The notes under the pieces: generated by a model
The model's input: the letters and a program-made list of their open reading frames with translations, nothing else
Database searches by the model: none
What the model was told of the DNA's origin: nothing
DNA from: an uncultured Collinsella sp.
GTDB lineage: Bacteria; Actinomycetota; Coriobacteriia; Coriobacteriales; Coriobacteriaceae
Assembly: GCA_900545665.1 (NCBI GenBank)
Contig: UQZU01000053.1
Coordinates: forward strand, 1 to 7,065
Direction of reading: 5' to 3'
Length of the DNA stretch: 7,065 bases
In this document: positions 1 through 7,065 of the stretch, piece by piece
How positions within the stretch are numbered: the stretch's first letter is position 1
Layout: each line of letters opens with the position of its first letter
Made by a program: the position numbers and the translations under genes

Positions 1-39
1 TCTCCGTCGTCGGCAGCGTCAGATGTGTATAAGAGACAG
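1..39. other. Illumina Nextera adapter remnant (sequencing artefact)
   Basis: Bases 7-39 match the 33-nt Nextera Read 1 transposase adapter, including the 19-nt Tn5 mosaic end AGATGTGTATAAGAGACAG at 21-39. The six bases before it (TCTCCG) agree, from memory, with the last six bases of the i5 index S511 (TCTCTCCG), which sits directly 5' of this adapter in a library molecule. This is untrimmed library sequence at a contig end, so genomic sequence starts at base 40. Confidence 0.97.
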
Positions 40-1502
40 ACGTGCAGCCCATTGGTGAGCTTCACGCGCTTAGTGCATGGATAGGGGATATGCCCGTTGT
101 CATCGAGCAGATGATAGCGCTTGGCAATCTCGCGTGCCTCGCTACGGGTCTCGGCGGCCTTAATCTTGAGCGAAATCTCCTGCAGCTGATCCCAGGTGTA
201 GTCGTCAAGTGAACCGCGGATGCCGTCCAGGTAGTCGGGGATACCAAAGCCATGGGTTGCCGCCCCGATAACGCCGAGCCCCGCAACGGCCGCGACAACG
301 CCACCGATAATAAAGCGGCGGCGGGTCATGGCATCGTGCCGGGCCTGCTCCAAGATCTCTCGTGCGCGCTCGCCGGCGACGTCGACCTTAAGGTGCGTGC
401 CAGAATCGATATCAATCGCGACCTCGTCTCCTGCGCCTTCGCGGCCCTCGGATTCGGCATCGGTGAGGAATGCCGAGAGCACCTCGAGCATCTGCTGTTC
501 GGTGGGACGATCGCACTGCTCGACCGAGATGCCTTTCATGATGATTTGGACGAGCGTCTCGTCGTCACTGCATCGCGGCTCGAGCGGTGTCGGCTTGGTC
601 TTGGTCTTTATGAGGTAGAACGAGCCGGTTGCCGCGGCGCCCGTCGACTCCACATCGAACGGCTTGCGACCGCTGTAGAGCTGGTACAGAATGCTCGAAA
701 GCGCATAGACGTCGACCGCGGGCGAGCGGCGAAGGGCCGCGATGCCTTCGATATCCTGCGTGAGCATCTCGGGCGCGGCGTATGCGGGCGTGGCAAAGCG
801 CCAGATGTCGGCACGCCGGGTGATCGTGTCGTCGCCGAGGGCCATGGTCGCGGAGCCCATGTCGATGAGGCAGGGGTCAAAGGAGCAATCGGCAATCTGC
901 TGCTCGAGCGTTCGGCTGGTGGTACGGAACATGATATTGGCGGGCGACAGGTCGCGATGGATGACCGGATTCACGAGCCCCTGGGTCATCAGGAGTGCGC
1001 GAAGCACGGCGTTTCCAACGGCGGCCACCATCTGGGTGGTTAGCCCGCCCGAGACATCGTGCGGAAGCAAGGGCAGCGCCTGCTTGAGCGAGGTGCCCTC
1101 GACCCATTCCATGAGGATGAGCGGGTCGTCCTCGCAAGAACCGTAGCCATAGACACGCGGAAATCCGCGAAGGTGTGAGACGGTGCACAGATGACGGTAC
1201 TCCTCGAACAGCGCGGCGGTGTTGGCCAGATGCGCGGCCGATTGCTCGGCGGAGCGGTCGGGGGCTTGTCCGGAAAGGATGGCGTTGTTCTTGAGTAGCT
1301 TGACGGCAAAGACCTCGCCGCTTGTGTTGGTCGCGCGCAGCACGTGCCCGATGTTGCCGTTGTCGCGGTGGGCCGTCTGGAGAATAAGCGTCATAAACCG
1401 ACGTTTGGCGTCGTCCTCGGCGCTGGGGTCGACCGCCACGGCGGTATCGAACGTATCGAGACGGATGAGTTTGTCGCCATAGGCGCTATCGGTAGTATCC
1501 AT
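40..1502 (-). CDS. Membrane-anchored Ser/Thr protein kinase (3' end missing)
   Basis: A Hanks-type Ser/Thr kinase that would phosphorylate proteins at the inner membrane face. The minus-strand frame stays open for 487 codons from the ATG at 1502-1500 to the adapter, so the C-terminus is lost artificially. An AAGGAA ribosome site precedes the start. Visible kinase features are a degenerate Gly loop (GNIGHV, residues 49-54), the ATP-anchoring Lys68 (FAVK), a likely helix-C Glu near residues 100-101, the catalytic loop HRDLSPAN (182-189, Asp184 and Asn189), DMG in place of DFG (214-216), APE (243-245) and a DVYAL motif (264-268). All core catalytic residues are present. The kinase domain ends near residue 345. 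A charged linker follows, then RRR and one hydrophobic membrane helix (about 397-416), then an outward-facing segment of at least 70 residues that I do not recognise. This is the PknB-like layout. An FHA protein gene lies upstream on the same strand. Confidence 0.92.
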
Positions 1503-1534
1503 GGCGTTCCTTTGTCTGGCATGGGTTGCCGCAC

Positions 1535-1595
1535 GTATACGTGAGCAGTGCGGATATCGGTAAAGTACCATGATAGCCGCACTGCCCACGTATAC
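1535..1595. repeat. 24-bp near-perfect inverted repeat in the kinase leader
   Basis: The left arm (1535-1558) and right arm (1572-1595) are reverse complements at 22 of 24 positions. The 13-bp centre itself contains GGTA-AAG-TACC, so the whole block could fold into one long hairpin. The left arm also overlaps a perfect 12-bp palindrome, CACGTATACGTG (1532-1543), whose half CACGTATAC recurs at 1587-1595. On the minus strand a possible -10 box, TATCAT (1575-1570), sits in the centre. The block could be an operator around the kinase promoter or a structured 5' leader. The inverted repeat is directly visible; its role is inferred. Confidence 0.85.
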
Positions 1596-1627
1596 CGCTG
1601 AGCATTGTCGTTTACGACGCAGAAGGT

Positions 1628-1671
1628 AGAAGACGCAAGACGGACGGCGACCGTCTTTCGATCGCCGTCCG
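1628..1671 (-). terminator. Hairpin terminator after the FHA gene
   Basis: Read on the minus strand, two bases after the FHA stop codon, a perfect 10-bp GC-rich stem CGGACGGCGA / TCGCCGTCCG (1671-1662 and 1650-1641) closes an 11-nt loop and is followed by TCTTGCGTCTTCT. The tail is pyrimidine-rich but not a clean U run, so termination may be partial. The kinase downstream would then depend on read-through or on its own promoter. Confidence 0.65.
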
Positions 1672-1673
1672 CG

Positions 1674-2636
1674 CTAGTCCACAATGACAAGGAATGCCGT
1701 GTAGAGACCCAGATGGAGCCTGTCGCTGTTTTCGATTTCCACTGGGGGATAGATCTTGCCGGGCTCGCGTTGGTCGCGCGGCGGCTCAATCACAATATCG
1801 CCGTCGCCCGCGCCCGATTCGAGCACCGTGCCGTTGGTCGACCCAAGGCCCTGGGCGTACCAGTGCTCACCCTCGAGCCAAATGCGAAGATGCTCGCGCG
1901 ATGCGTCGGCGCCCACATCGGTGATGCTGGGTGAGGTTTTGGGCAAAGAACCAATCACGGTGCCGCGCGGATCGCGTGTGAGGGGATGGATTTGCATGTC
2001 GGCGCAGTTGTCGGCATGGGTTCTGAGCAGACCGAGGTTGGGGGCGACGGTGCGCGGCTGCTCCAGGCTGCTCATAAAGCCACGTCCGACGGTAGTTTCG
2101 GTGGTGCCAAAATGCCCGCCCGTCTTGCTGTCGCAAAAGCGCTCGACGGTGGCCACGCCCTGAACGGGATCGGCGAGCGCCCCCGTTGCCACAAAGAGCA
2201 TAAGGTAAAGCGTGCTTTTCTCGCGCACGGCATTGCCGTCAAAGTTGTCGATGCGATTGAGGGCATTTGCATATAGGCGGCTGTCCAGCTTGTAGCTGGT
2301 GAGAGCCGACATCATTTCGTTGGCGGCCGGACCGCGATAGTGCTCGGCGATTGCCCGATAGGCGGACTCGCCGCCGCCGAGCTTGCTGCAGATTGCCGAG
2401 GAAAGGTTGAGCGTGGTGACAGTAAAGTCGCTGTAGATGGAGGGCGCGCACTGGTCAGGCTTGCGATGGACGATGTAACGGGTGAGATACGAGCGGTTGG
2501 AAGAGCACTTCTCGAGCAGGGTACTGCCGAGATAAGAGTTTCCATTGATAAGCATTCGGGCGATCTCGAGATGTTTAAGACCGCCGAACGAGCGAATATC
2601 GTTATAGAGGACCGAGCAAGGCGTCTCTGCTGCCAC
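1674..2636 (-). CDS. FHA domain protein with unrecognised N-terminal region
   Basis: This likely cytosolic 320-residue protein should bind phosphothreonine through its C-terminal FHA domain (about residues 225-320). The FHA hallmarks are SREH (246-249, with the phosphate-contacting Arg247), GSTNGT (265-270, with Asn268) and the final strand around DRLHLG. A loop of about 30 residues rich in Gly, Pro and acidic residues lies between GSTNGT and that last strand, longer than usual. Residues 1 to about 190 resemble no family I know; they look mostly helical, with no signal peptide or membrane segment. I place the start at GTG 2636-2634 because AAGGAGGT lies 4 bases upstream. The frame extends to a TTG at 2666, but that would put the ribosome site inside the gene. 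The stop is TAG at 1676-1674. The gene lies directly upstream of the Ser/Thr kinase on the same strand, which suggests the FHA domain reads phosphorylation by that kinase. Confidence 0.88.
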   Translation of the reverse strand: MAAETPCSVLYNDIRSFGGLKHLEIARMLINGNSYLGSTLLEKCSSNRSYLTRYIVHRKPDQCAPSIYSDFTVTTLNLSSAICSKLGGGESAYRAIAEHYRGPAANEMMSALTSYKLDSRLYANALNRIDNFDGNAVREKSTLYLMLFVATGALADPVQGVATVERFCDSKTGGHFGTTETTVGRGFMSSLEQPRTVAPNLGLLRTHADNCADMQIHPLTRDPRGTVIGSLPKTSPSITDVGADASREHLRIWLEGEHWYAQGLGSTNGTVLESGAGDGDIVIEPPRDQREPGKIYPPVEIENSDRLHLGLYTAFLVIVD

Positions 2637-2640
2637 GGAT

Positions 2641-2648
2641 ACCTCCTT
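2641..2648 (-). promoter_or_regulatory. Strong ribosome binding site that sets the FHA start
   Basis: On the minus strand AAGGAGGT is followed by ATCC and then GTG. This near-ideal Shine-Dalgarno match supports the GTG at 2636 over the upstream in-frame TTG at 2666. Confidence 0.85.
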
Positions 2649-2743
2649 TGATTGCTTCCTAGCCAATATGGCGATAGGAATTAATGGCCCCCGGTGGGCG
2701 ACGTATTAAATGGCTGCGCAATATATAGCGTAACCAAAGCAAC

Positions 2744-2749
2744 ATTATA
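2744..2749 (-). promoter_or_regulatory. Probable -10 box for the FHA gene
   Basis: The minus strand carries a perfect TATAAT about 110 bases upstream of the GTG start, in a locally AT-rich stretch. The -35 region (near 2766-2772) has no good TTGACA match, so the call rests mainly on the -10 hexamer and its position. Confidence 0.45.
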
Positions 2750-2815
2750 GGTCACGTGTGCGAAGTTGCAGGAAGACTGAGAGATTTGGTTTGGACTGGA
2801 CGGAAATCCCCCTCT

Positions 2816-2953
2816 GTCTTGATCTATAACAATTAGGACCGATTTTACTCGGTAACTGTTACAGATTGAGACGTTTGTGAGCCGTGTCGACCGTTTGTCT
2901 CGATCTGTAACACGTAGAGGAAGATTTGCCCTGTAACTGTTACAGATTGAGAC
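2816..2953. repeat. Array of four 16-bp motifs in alternating orientation
   Basis: The motif TGTTACAGATTGAGAC occurs exactly on the plus strand at 2857-2872 and 2938-2953. Its reverse complement occurs with three changes at 2816-2831 and one change at 2897-2912. Motif starts are 41, 40 and 41 bp apart. Equivalently, there are two 57-bp units (2816-2872 and 2897-2953), each with inverted ends, separated by a 24-bp spacer. The 25-bp unit interiors are only partly alike, ending in the shared GTAAC, while the motifs are conserved. A weaker fifth match (CTCGTCATCTGT) lies around 2979-2990, where the next inverted motif would be expected. Confidence 0.9.
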
Positions 2954-3019
2954 AATCAGCCGGGCCCACCTCGTCCGCCTCGTCATCTGTGGTTTACGTG
3001 GGGGCATACGGAGTACGGG

Positions 3020-3025
3020 TATACT
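3020..3025 (+). promoter_or_regulatory. Probable -10 box for the DEAD-box helicase
   Basis: TATACT matches the sigma-70/SigA -10 consensus at five of six positions. TTTACG at 2993-2998 could be the -35 element, but the 21-bp spacing is long. The same TATACT hexamer lies upstream of the EFR1-like gene at the other end of the window. Use of this box would leave a leader of about 190 nt. Confidence 0.4.
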
Positions 3026-3031
3026 AACCGG

Positions 3032-3224
3032 CGGCGAATCTGCTCCATCGCTTAGAGCTGCTGCGTCTGGACGGCGCGTGATAGGGCTGCCAAAGCGATC
3101 GCCAGCGTGCTGAGCAACGTCCTCTCTGTGCGCACCCGTTTTTGTATGTATTAGCGCACTACCAAGCACGCCCGCGCGGCCGCATGCCGTGCCCATTGCG
3201 CGTGCAGATAAGGAACAACAACAT
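3032..3224 (+). promoter_or_regulatory. Long 5' leader of the helicase mRNA
   Basis: If transcription starts near 3032, a leader of about 190 nt precedes the ATG. It has pairing potential: GTGCGC (3128-3133) with GCGCAC (3154-3159) around a T-rich loop, and GCACGC (3166-3171) with GCGTGC (3200-3205), which ends just before the AAGGA ribosome site at 3210-3214. Long structured leaders are known for cold-inducible DEAD-box helicase genes. I do not recognise a named riboswitch, and regulation here is an inference. Confidence 0.3.
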
Positions 3225-5474
<2,250 letters not shown>

Positions 5475-5506
5475 CATACGCATCGCCCGCTAGGGCGAGG
5501 CGAACC

Positions 5507-5545
5507 AAGGGCCCCGAGCAACTACGTTCGGGGCCCTTTCTGTTT
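5507..5545 (+). terminator. Rho-independent terminator of the helicase gene
   Basis: An 11-bp perfect stem, AAGGGCCCCGA (5507-5517) with TCGGGGCCCTT (5528-5538), closes a 10-nt loop and runs into TTTCTGTTT. It begins 32 bases after the stop codon. A smaller hairpin, TCGCCC-GCTA-GGGCGA (5483-5498), lies between stop and terminator. Confidence 0.93.
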
Positions 5546-5648
5546 GCCGTATCCGATCGCTAGTTCAAATGTGATTTCCTCGGGAATGCATCTAGAGGAT
5601 GCCGTGGACCTGTTTCCTGCCATGCGGCAATGGGTCCCATGGGGTGCG

Positions 5649-5885
5649 CCGTGCATTTTTTGGAGTATTCTGCAGTTCGAGTTGTCTGCATATGATTCGA
5701 CGTCGCCAACGGTGGCCTTCGGATATCCCTGGCGAGCGTTCTGAGTCAGATTTCACCGTTTTCCGGAGCAGGGGCGCGTCATTCTCGCCATGTCGGGACT
5801 TAGAATGATACGGCGCCCTACAGTTTTGCCCACCCGCGGCGGTGCTGGCGTGGTTACGTTGCAGAATACTCCGTTTTTTGCACGG
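5649..5885. mobile_element. 237-bp element with inverted ends (MITE-like candidate)
   Basis: The left end (5649-5674) reads CCGTGCA, six T, then GGAGTATTCTGCA. The right end (5860-5885) is its reverse complement, identical in the 7-bp and 13-bp blocks and different only in the central six bases. The interior has no transposase. It contains a hairpin (5770-5819) whose stem pairs TCATTCT (5779-5785) with AGAATGA (5802-5808), extended by the GC-rich flanks. No target-site duplication is evident, so this may instead be two separate copies of a 26-bp dispersed motif. Identity as a mobile element is not established. Confidence 0.4.
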
Positions 5886-5917
5886 GCCAGGATGGGGTAC
5901 CTCAGGAGAACACAGCG

Positions 5918-5959
5918 GTATCCCGTAATTATATACAATCTGTACCGTAATTTATACAA
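5918..5959. repeat. Imperfect direct repeat in AT-rich DNA
   Basis: GTATCCCGTAATTATATACAA (5918-5938, 21 nt with CCGTAATT and TATACAA as core) is followed by GTACCGTAATTTATACAA (5942-5959). The copies share GTA, CCGTAATT and TATACAA, with small indels between. The stretch is much richer in A and T than its surroundings and lies about 140 bp upstream of the EFR1-like gene. It could be a pair of protein-binding sites or a promoter region. Confidence 0.6.
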
Positions 5960-5985
5960 AACGAAGAGGCAGACAGTGTAGGGTG

Positions 5986-6009
5986 GGTGCATTGGGGTGC
6001 TTGGTGCAT
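5986..6009. repeat. GGTGCAT repeats upstream of the EFR1-like gene
   Basis: GGTGCAT occurs at 5986-5992 and 6003-6009, with a shorter GGTGC at 5996-6000. The 12-mer GGTGCATTGGGG (5986-5997) is matched exactly in reverse complement at 6922-6933, beyond the other end of the gene. The two copies thus flank the EFR1-like gene as inverted repeats and probably belong to one dispersed repeat family. Confidence 0.7.
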
Positions 6010-6032
6010 CAAAACGGGGACCCCACGTGCCG

Positions 6033-6038
6033 TATACT
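6033..6038 (+). promoter_or_regulatory. Probable -10 box for the EFR1-like gene
   Basis: TATACT in the context CCGTATACTCTGG lies 58 bases before the start codon. No good -35 hexamer sits at 17 bp spacing. TTGACG at 6060-6065 has no matching -10 before the start. The palindrome GGGGACCCC (6016-6024) lies immediately upstream and could bind a regulator. Confidence 0.4.
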
Positions 6039-6095
6039 CTGGCTGGATGTGAAAGCGGCTTGACGCGTTGCCAGGCGTAGGGGGAGGGTGTCTAG

Positions 6096-6857
6096 ATGAG
6101 CGTATTCGAAATTGTGTTTAGTCCGACGGGTGGAACGCAGAAGGTGTCTGGCCTTATGGCCGGGGCACTGGGCAAGAATGCCGTTACCGTCGATCTGACC
6201 GATAGCGGGCTAGATTTCAGCGCTGTCTCGATGACTGAGGACGACGTGGCCGTAATCTCTGTGCCGGCGTATGCCGGTAGAATCCCGGCTGTGGTGGCTG
6301 ACCGGTTGGGTATGGTGCGCGGCAACGGGGCTCGGGCTGTTTTGGTTTGTGTATACGGAAACCGCGCGTTTGAGGACACGCTCGTAGAGCTGGAGGACGT
6401 TGCGAAGCATGCGGGATTCCGGGTGATCGCGGCAGTTGCAGCCATTGCAGAACATTCCATCGCGCGACAGTTTGCTGCCGGTCGTCCGGATGCGCAGGAT
6501 GCGGCGCAGCTCGCAGAGTTTGCGCAGCAAATTCAGCAAAAGCTGTTGGCTGAGGATGCGTCCGAGCCCTCTATCCCCGGCAATCGTCCTTATAAACAAG
6601 TTGGAGGTCACCGCATGGCACCCGAGGCAACAGGGGATTGCGTCTCCTGCGGTGCATGCGCCGCGGCGTGCCCCGTTTGTGCTATCGACAAAGGTGACCC
6701 CAAACGAGCAGCTGGCGAGGCGTGCATCTCCTGCATGCGCTGCATTGCCGTATGTCCGCGAGGCGCTCGTAAGCTTGATCCCAACAAGCTATCCGCTGTT
6801 TCCCAGATGCTGAGCAAGGTTTGCGTCGTGCGGAAGGAATGCGAGCTCTTTCTCTAG
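6096..6857 (+). CDS. EFR1-family flavodoxin-like/2x[4Fe-4S] ferredoxin protein
   Basis: A 253-residue soluble electron-transfer protein joining a flavodoxin-like domain to a bacterial two-cluster ferredoxin. The N-terminal part (about 1-150) starts with the flavin phosphate-binding loop FSPTGGTQK (8-16), and has VPAYAGRIP (56-64) and VYGNR (86-90), positions that contact FMN in this fold. The C-terminal part has two classical CxxCxxCxxxCP cluster motifs, Cys182/185/188/192 and Cys210/213/216/220. It should therefore bind FMN and two [4Fe-4S] clusters and pass electrons in anaerobic metabolism; partner and substrate are unknown. Length and layout fit the proteins named EFR1 family. The ATG at 6096 follows a GGGGAGGG purine run with about 8 bases spacing. 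The gene is not in an operon within the window. An in-frame ATG (Met174) with its own ribosome site precedes the ferredoxin part. Confidence 0.93.
   Translation: MSVFEIVFSPTGGTQKVSGLMAGALGKNAVTVDLTDSGLDFSAVSMTEDDVAVISVPAYAGRIPAVVADRLGMVRGNGARAVLVCVYGNRAFEDTLVELEDVAKHAGFRVIAAVAAIAEHSIARQFAAGRPDAQDAAQLAEFAQQIQQKLLAEDASEPSIPGNRPYKQVGGHRMAPEATGDCVSCGACAAACPVCAIDKGDPKRAAGEACISCMRCIAVCPRGARKLDPNKLSAVSQMLSKVCVVRKECELFL
6603..6617 (+). promoter_or_regulatory. Possible internal translation start of the ferredoxin part
   Basis: GGAGGT (6603-6608) is followed by six bases and the in-frame ATG at 6615 (Met174), which lies eight residues before the first cluster cysteine. Initiation here would give an 80-residue free-standing 2x[4Fe-4S] ferredoxin alongside the full-length protein. 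The Shine-Dalgarno sequence also encodes Gly-Gly in the parent frame, so coincidence is possible. Confidence 0.35.
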
Positions 6858-6869
6858 CGCATACGAAAT

Positions 6870-6934
6870 TGGTGCAATGGGACCAGGTTAATCTGCGCCA
6901 ACCTGGTGCAAACAAACCTGTCCCCAATGCACCA
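6870..6934. repeat. REP-like nested inverted repeat
   Basis: The outer arms 6870-6889 and 6915-6934 are reverse complements at 17 of 20 positions. Inside lies a perfect 8-bp stem, ACCAGGTT (6882-6889) with AACCTGGT (6900-6907), around a 10-nt loop. GGTGCA recurs at 6871, 6905 and, inverted, at 6928-6933. It starts 12 bases after the EFR1-like stop codon. No T run follows, so it is a weak candidate for a terminator and looks more like a REP-type palindrome that could stabilise the 3' end of the mRNA. Confidence 0.75.
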
Positions 6935-6940
6935 GAGTGA

Positions 6941-6988
6941 GGAGTGTTCCCGAGTGCCGGCAGAAAAGGAACGTCCCTAAGTGCCGCC
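6941..6988. repeat. Two degenerate 21-bp direct repeats
   Basis: The copy at 6941-6961 and the copy at 6968-6988 share the pattern GGA, two variable bases around GT, then CCC and AGTGCCG. They are 27 bp apart, with an A-rich GAAAA in the gap. They belong to the repeat cluster downstream of the EFR1-like gene. Confidence 0.65.
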
Positions 6989-7065
6989 TAAATACCGTTT
7001 ATCGGAGAAAAAGGTTGATTTCCGATCTCAGCCGAACACTTTGAGCGGATAGGCCGTTCCCGCAG
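6989..7065. other. Non-coding tail with one small hairpin
   Basis: ATCGGA (7001-7006) pairs with TCCGAT (7021-7026) across a 14-nt A-rich loop. The remainder to the window end shows no start codon with ribosome site and no recognised RNA. It may be the upstream region of a gene beyond the edge. Confidence 0.4.

Larger units (their letters stand above)
2637..3224. other. Divergent intergenic region between the FHA gene and helicase
   Basis: This 588-bp stretch has no gene I can support. From left to right it holds the FHA ribosome site, a TATAAT box facing left (2749-2744), an array of alternating 16-bp motifs (2816-2953), a TATACT box facing right (3020-3025) and a roughly 190-nt leader for the helicase. 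A minus-strand open frame runs from 3349 to 2681, but it overlaps the helicase start, shows no domain and crosses the repeat array. I treat it as chance. Confidence 0.7.
5475..6095. other. Intergenic region, repeat-rich, no supported gene
   Basis: After the helicase terminator, about 550 bp separate it from the EFR1-like gene. Short open frames on both strands (such as 5599-5808 plus and 5992-5753 minus) have no convincing ribosome site or domain and overlap the inverted repeat at 5649-5885. I do not call them genes. The region holds that repeat, an imperfect direct repeat in AT-rich DNA (5918-5959), GGTGCAT repeats (5986-6009) and a probable promoter (6033-6038). Nothing structured was seen between 5546 and 5640. 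Confidence 0.65.

Noticed and set aside
252..1043. 263-codon plus-strand frame across the kinase gene
   Set aside because: The opposite strand encodes a kinase with all catalytic motifs, and this frame has no recognisable domain.
2816..2953. Possible mini CRISPR array
   Set aside because: The repeats are only 16 bp, alternate in orientation and have partly similar interiors; no cas gene is nearby.
3176..3183. GCGGCCGC (NotI site) as a sign of cloning vector
   Set aside because: An eight-base GC palindrome is expected by chance in such GC-rich DNA and no vector sequence flanks it.
5753..5992. 79-codon minus-strand frame as a small protein gene
   Set aside because: It crosses the inverted end of the 237-bp element and the AT-rich repeat, and no convincing ribosome site precedes its start; the conserved GVFC stretch is explained by the DNA repeat.
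6870..6934. Rho-independent terminator of the EFR1-like gene
   Set aside because: The stems are good but no T run follows on either strand, so I list it as a repeat.

Overview
The window looks like a fragment of a gut Collinsella-type actinobacterium (Coriobacteriia). This rests on GC-rich coding sequence with strong third-position bias, the gene types present, and GC-rich intergenic DNA carrying many short repeats. The genus is an inference, because no 16S or marker gene is present. The first 39 bases are not biological: bases 7-39 match the Illumina Nextera Read 1 transposase adapter. The left edge is therefore an assembly end, and the first gene is cut there artificially.

Layout. Bases 40-1502 (minus strand) hold a receptor-like serine/threonine kinase, complete at its N-terminus but missing its 3' end. 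Upstream of it on the same strand, at 1674-2636, is a 320-residue protein with an unrecognised N-terminal half and a C-terminal FHA (phosphothreonine-binding) domain. A hairpin terminator separates the two, and a 24-bp near-perfect inverted repeat lies just before the kinase start. Bases 2637-3224 are a divergent intergenic region with an array of 16-bp motifs in alternating orientation every 40-41 bp. From it the plus strand reads into a 749-residue DEAD-box RNA helicase (3225-5474) with a long Arg/Gly-rich tail, closed by a strong rho-independent terminator. Bases 5539-6095 hold no convincing gene but several repeats, including a 237-bp stretch bounded by inverted 26-bp ends. A flavodoxin-like plus 2x[4Fe-4S] protein of the EFR1 type follows at 6096-6857. 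It has an unusually good internal ribosome binding site just before the ferredoxin part. The last 200 bases are a cluster of REP-like inverted and direct repeats.

Functional reading. The kinase and FHA protein plausibly form a Ser/Thr phosphorylation signalling pair, with the FHA domain reading phosphothreonine made by the kinase. The helicase is a separately controlled housekeeping gene for RNA remodelling. The EFR1-like protein is a separate electron-transfer gene. The least explained parts are the alternating 16-bp array, the inverted repeat in front of the kinase, the 237-bp element, and the repeats around the EFR1-like gene. No CRISPR array, tRNA, rRNA or complete transposase gene was seen.
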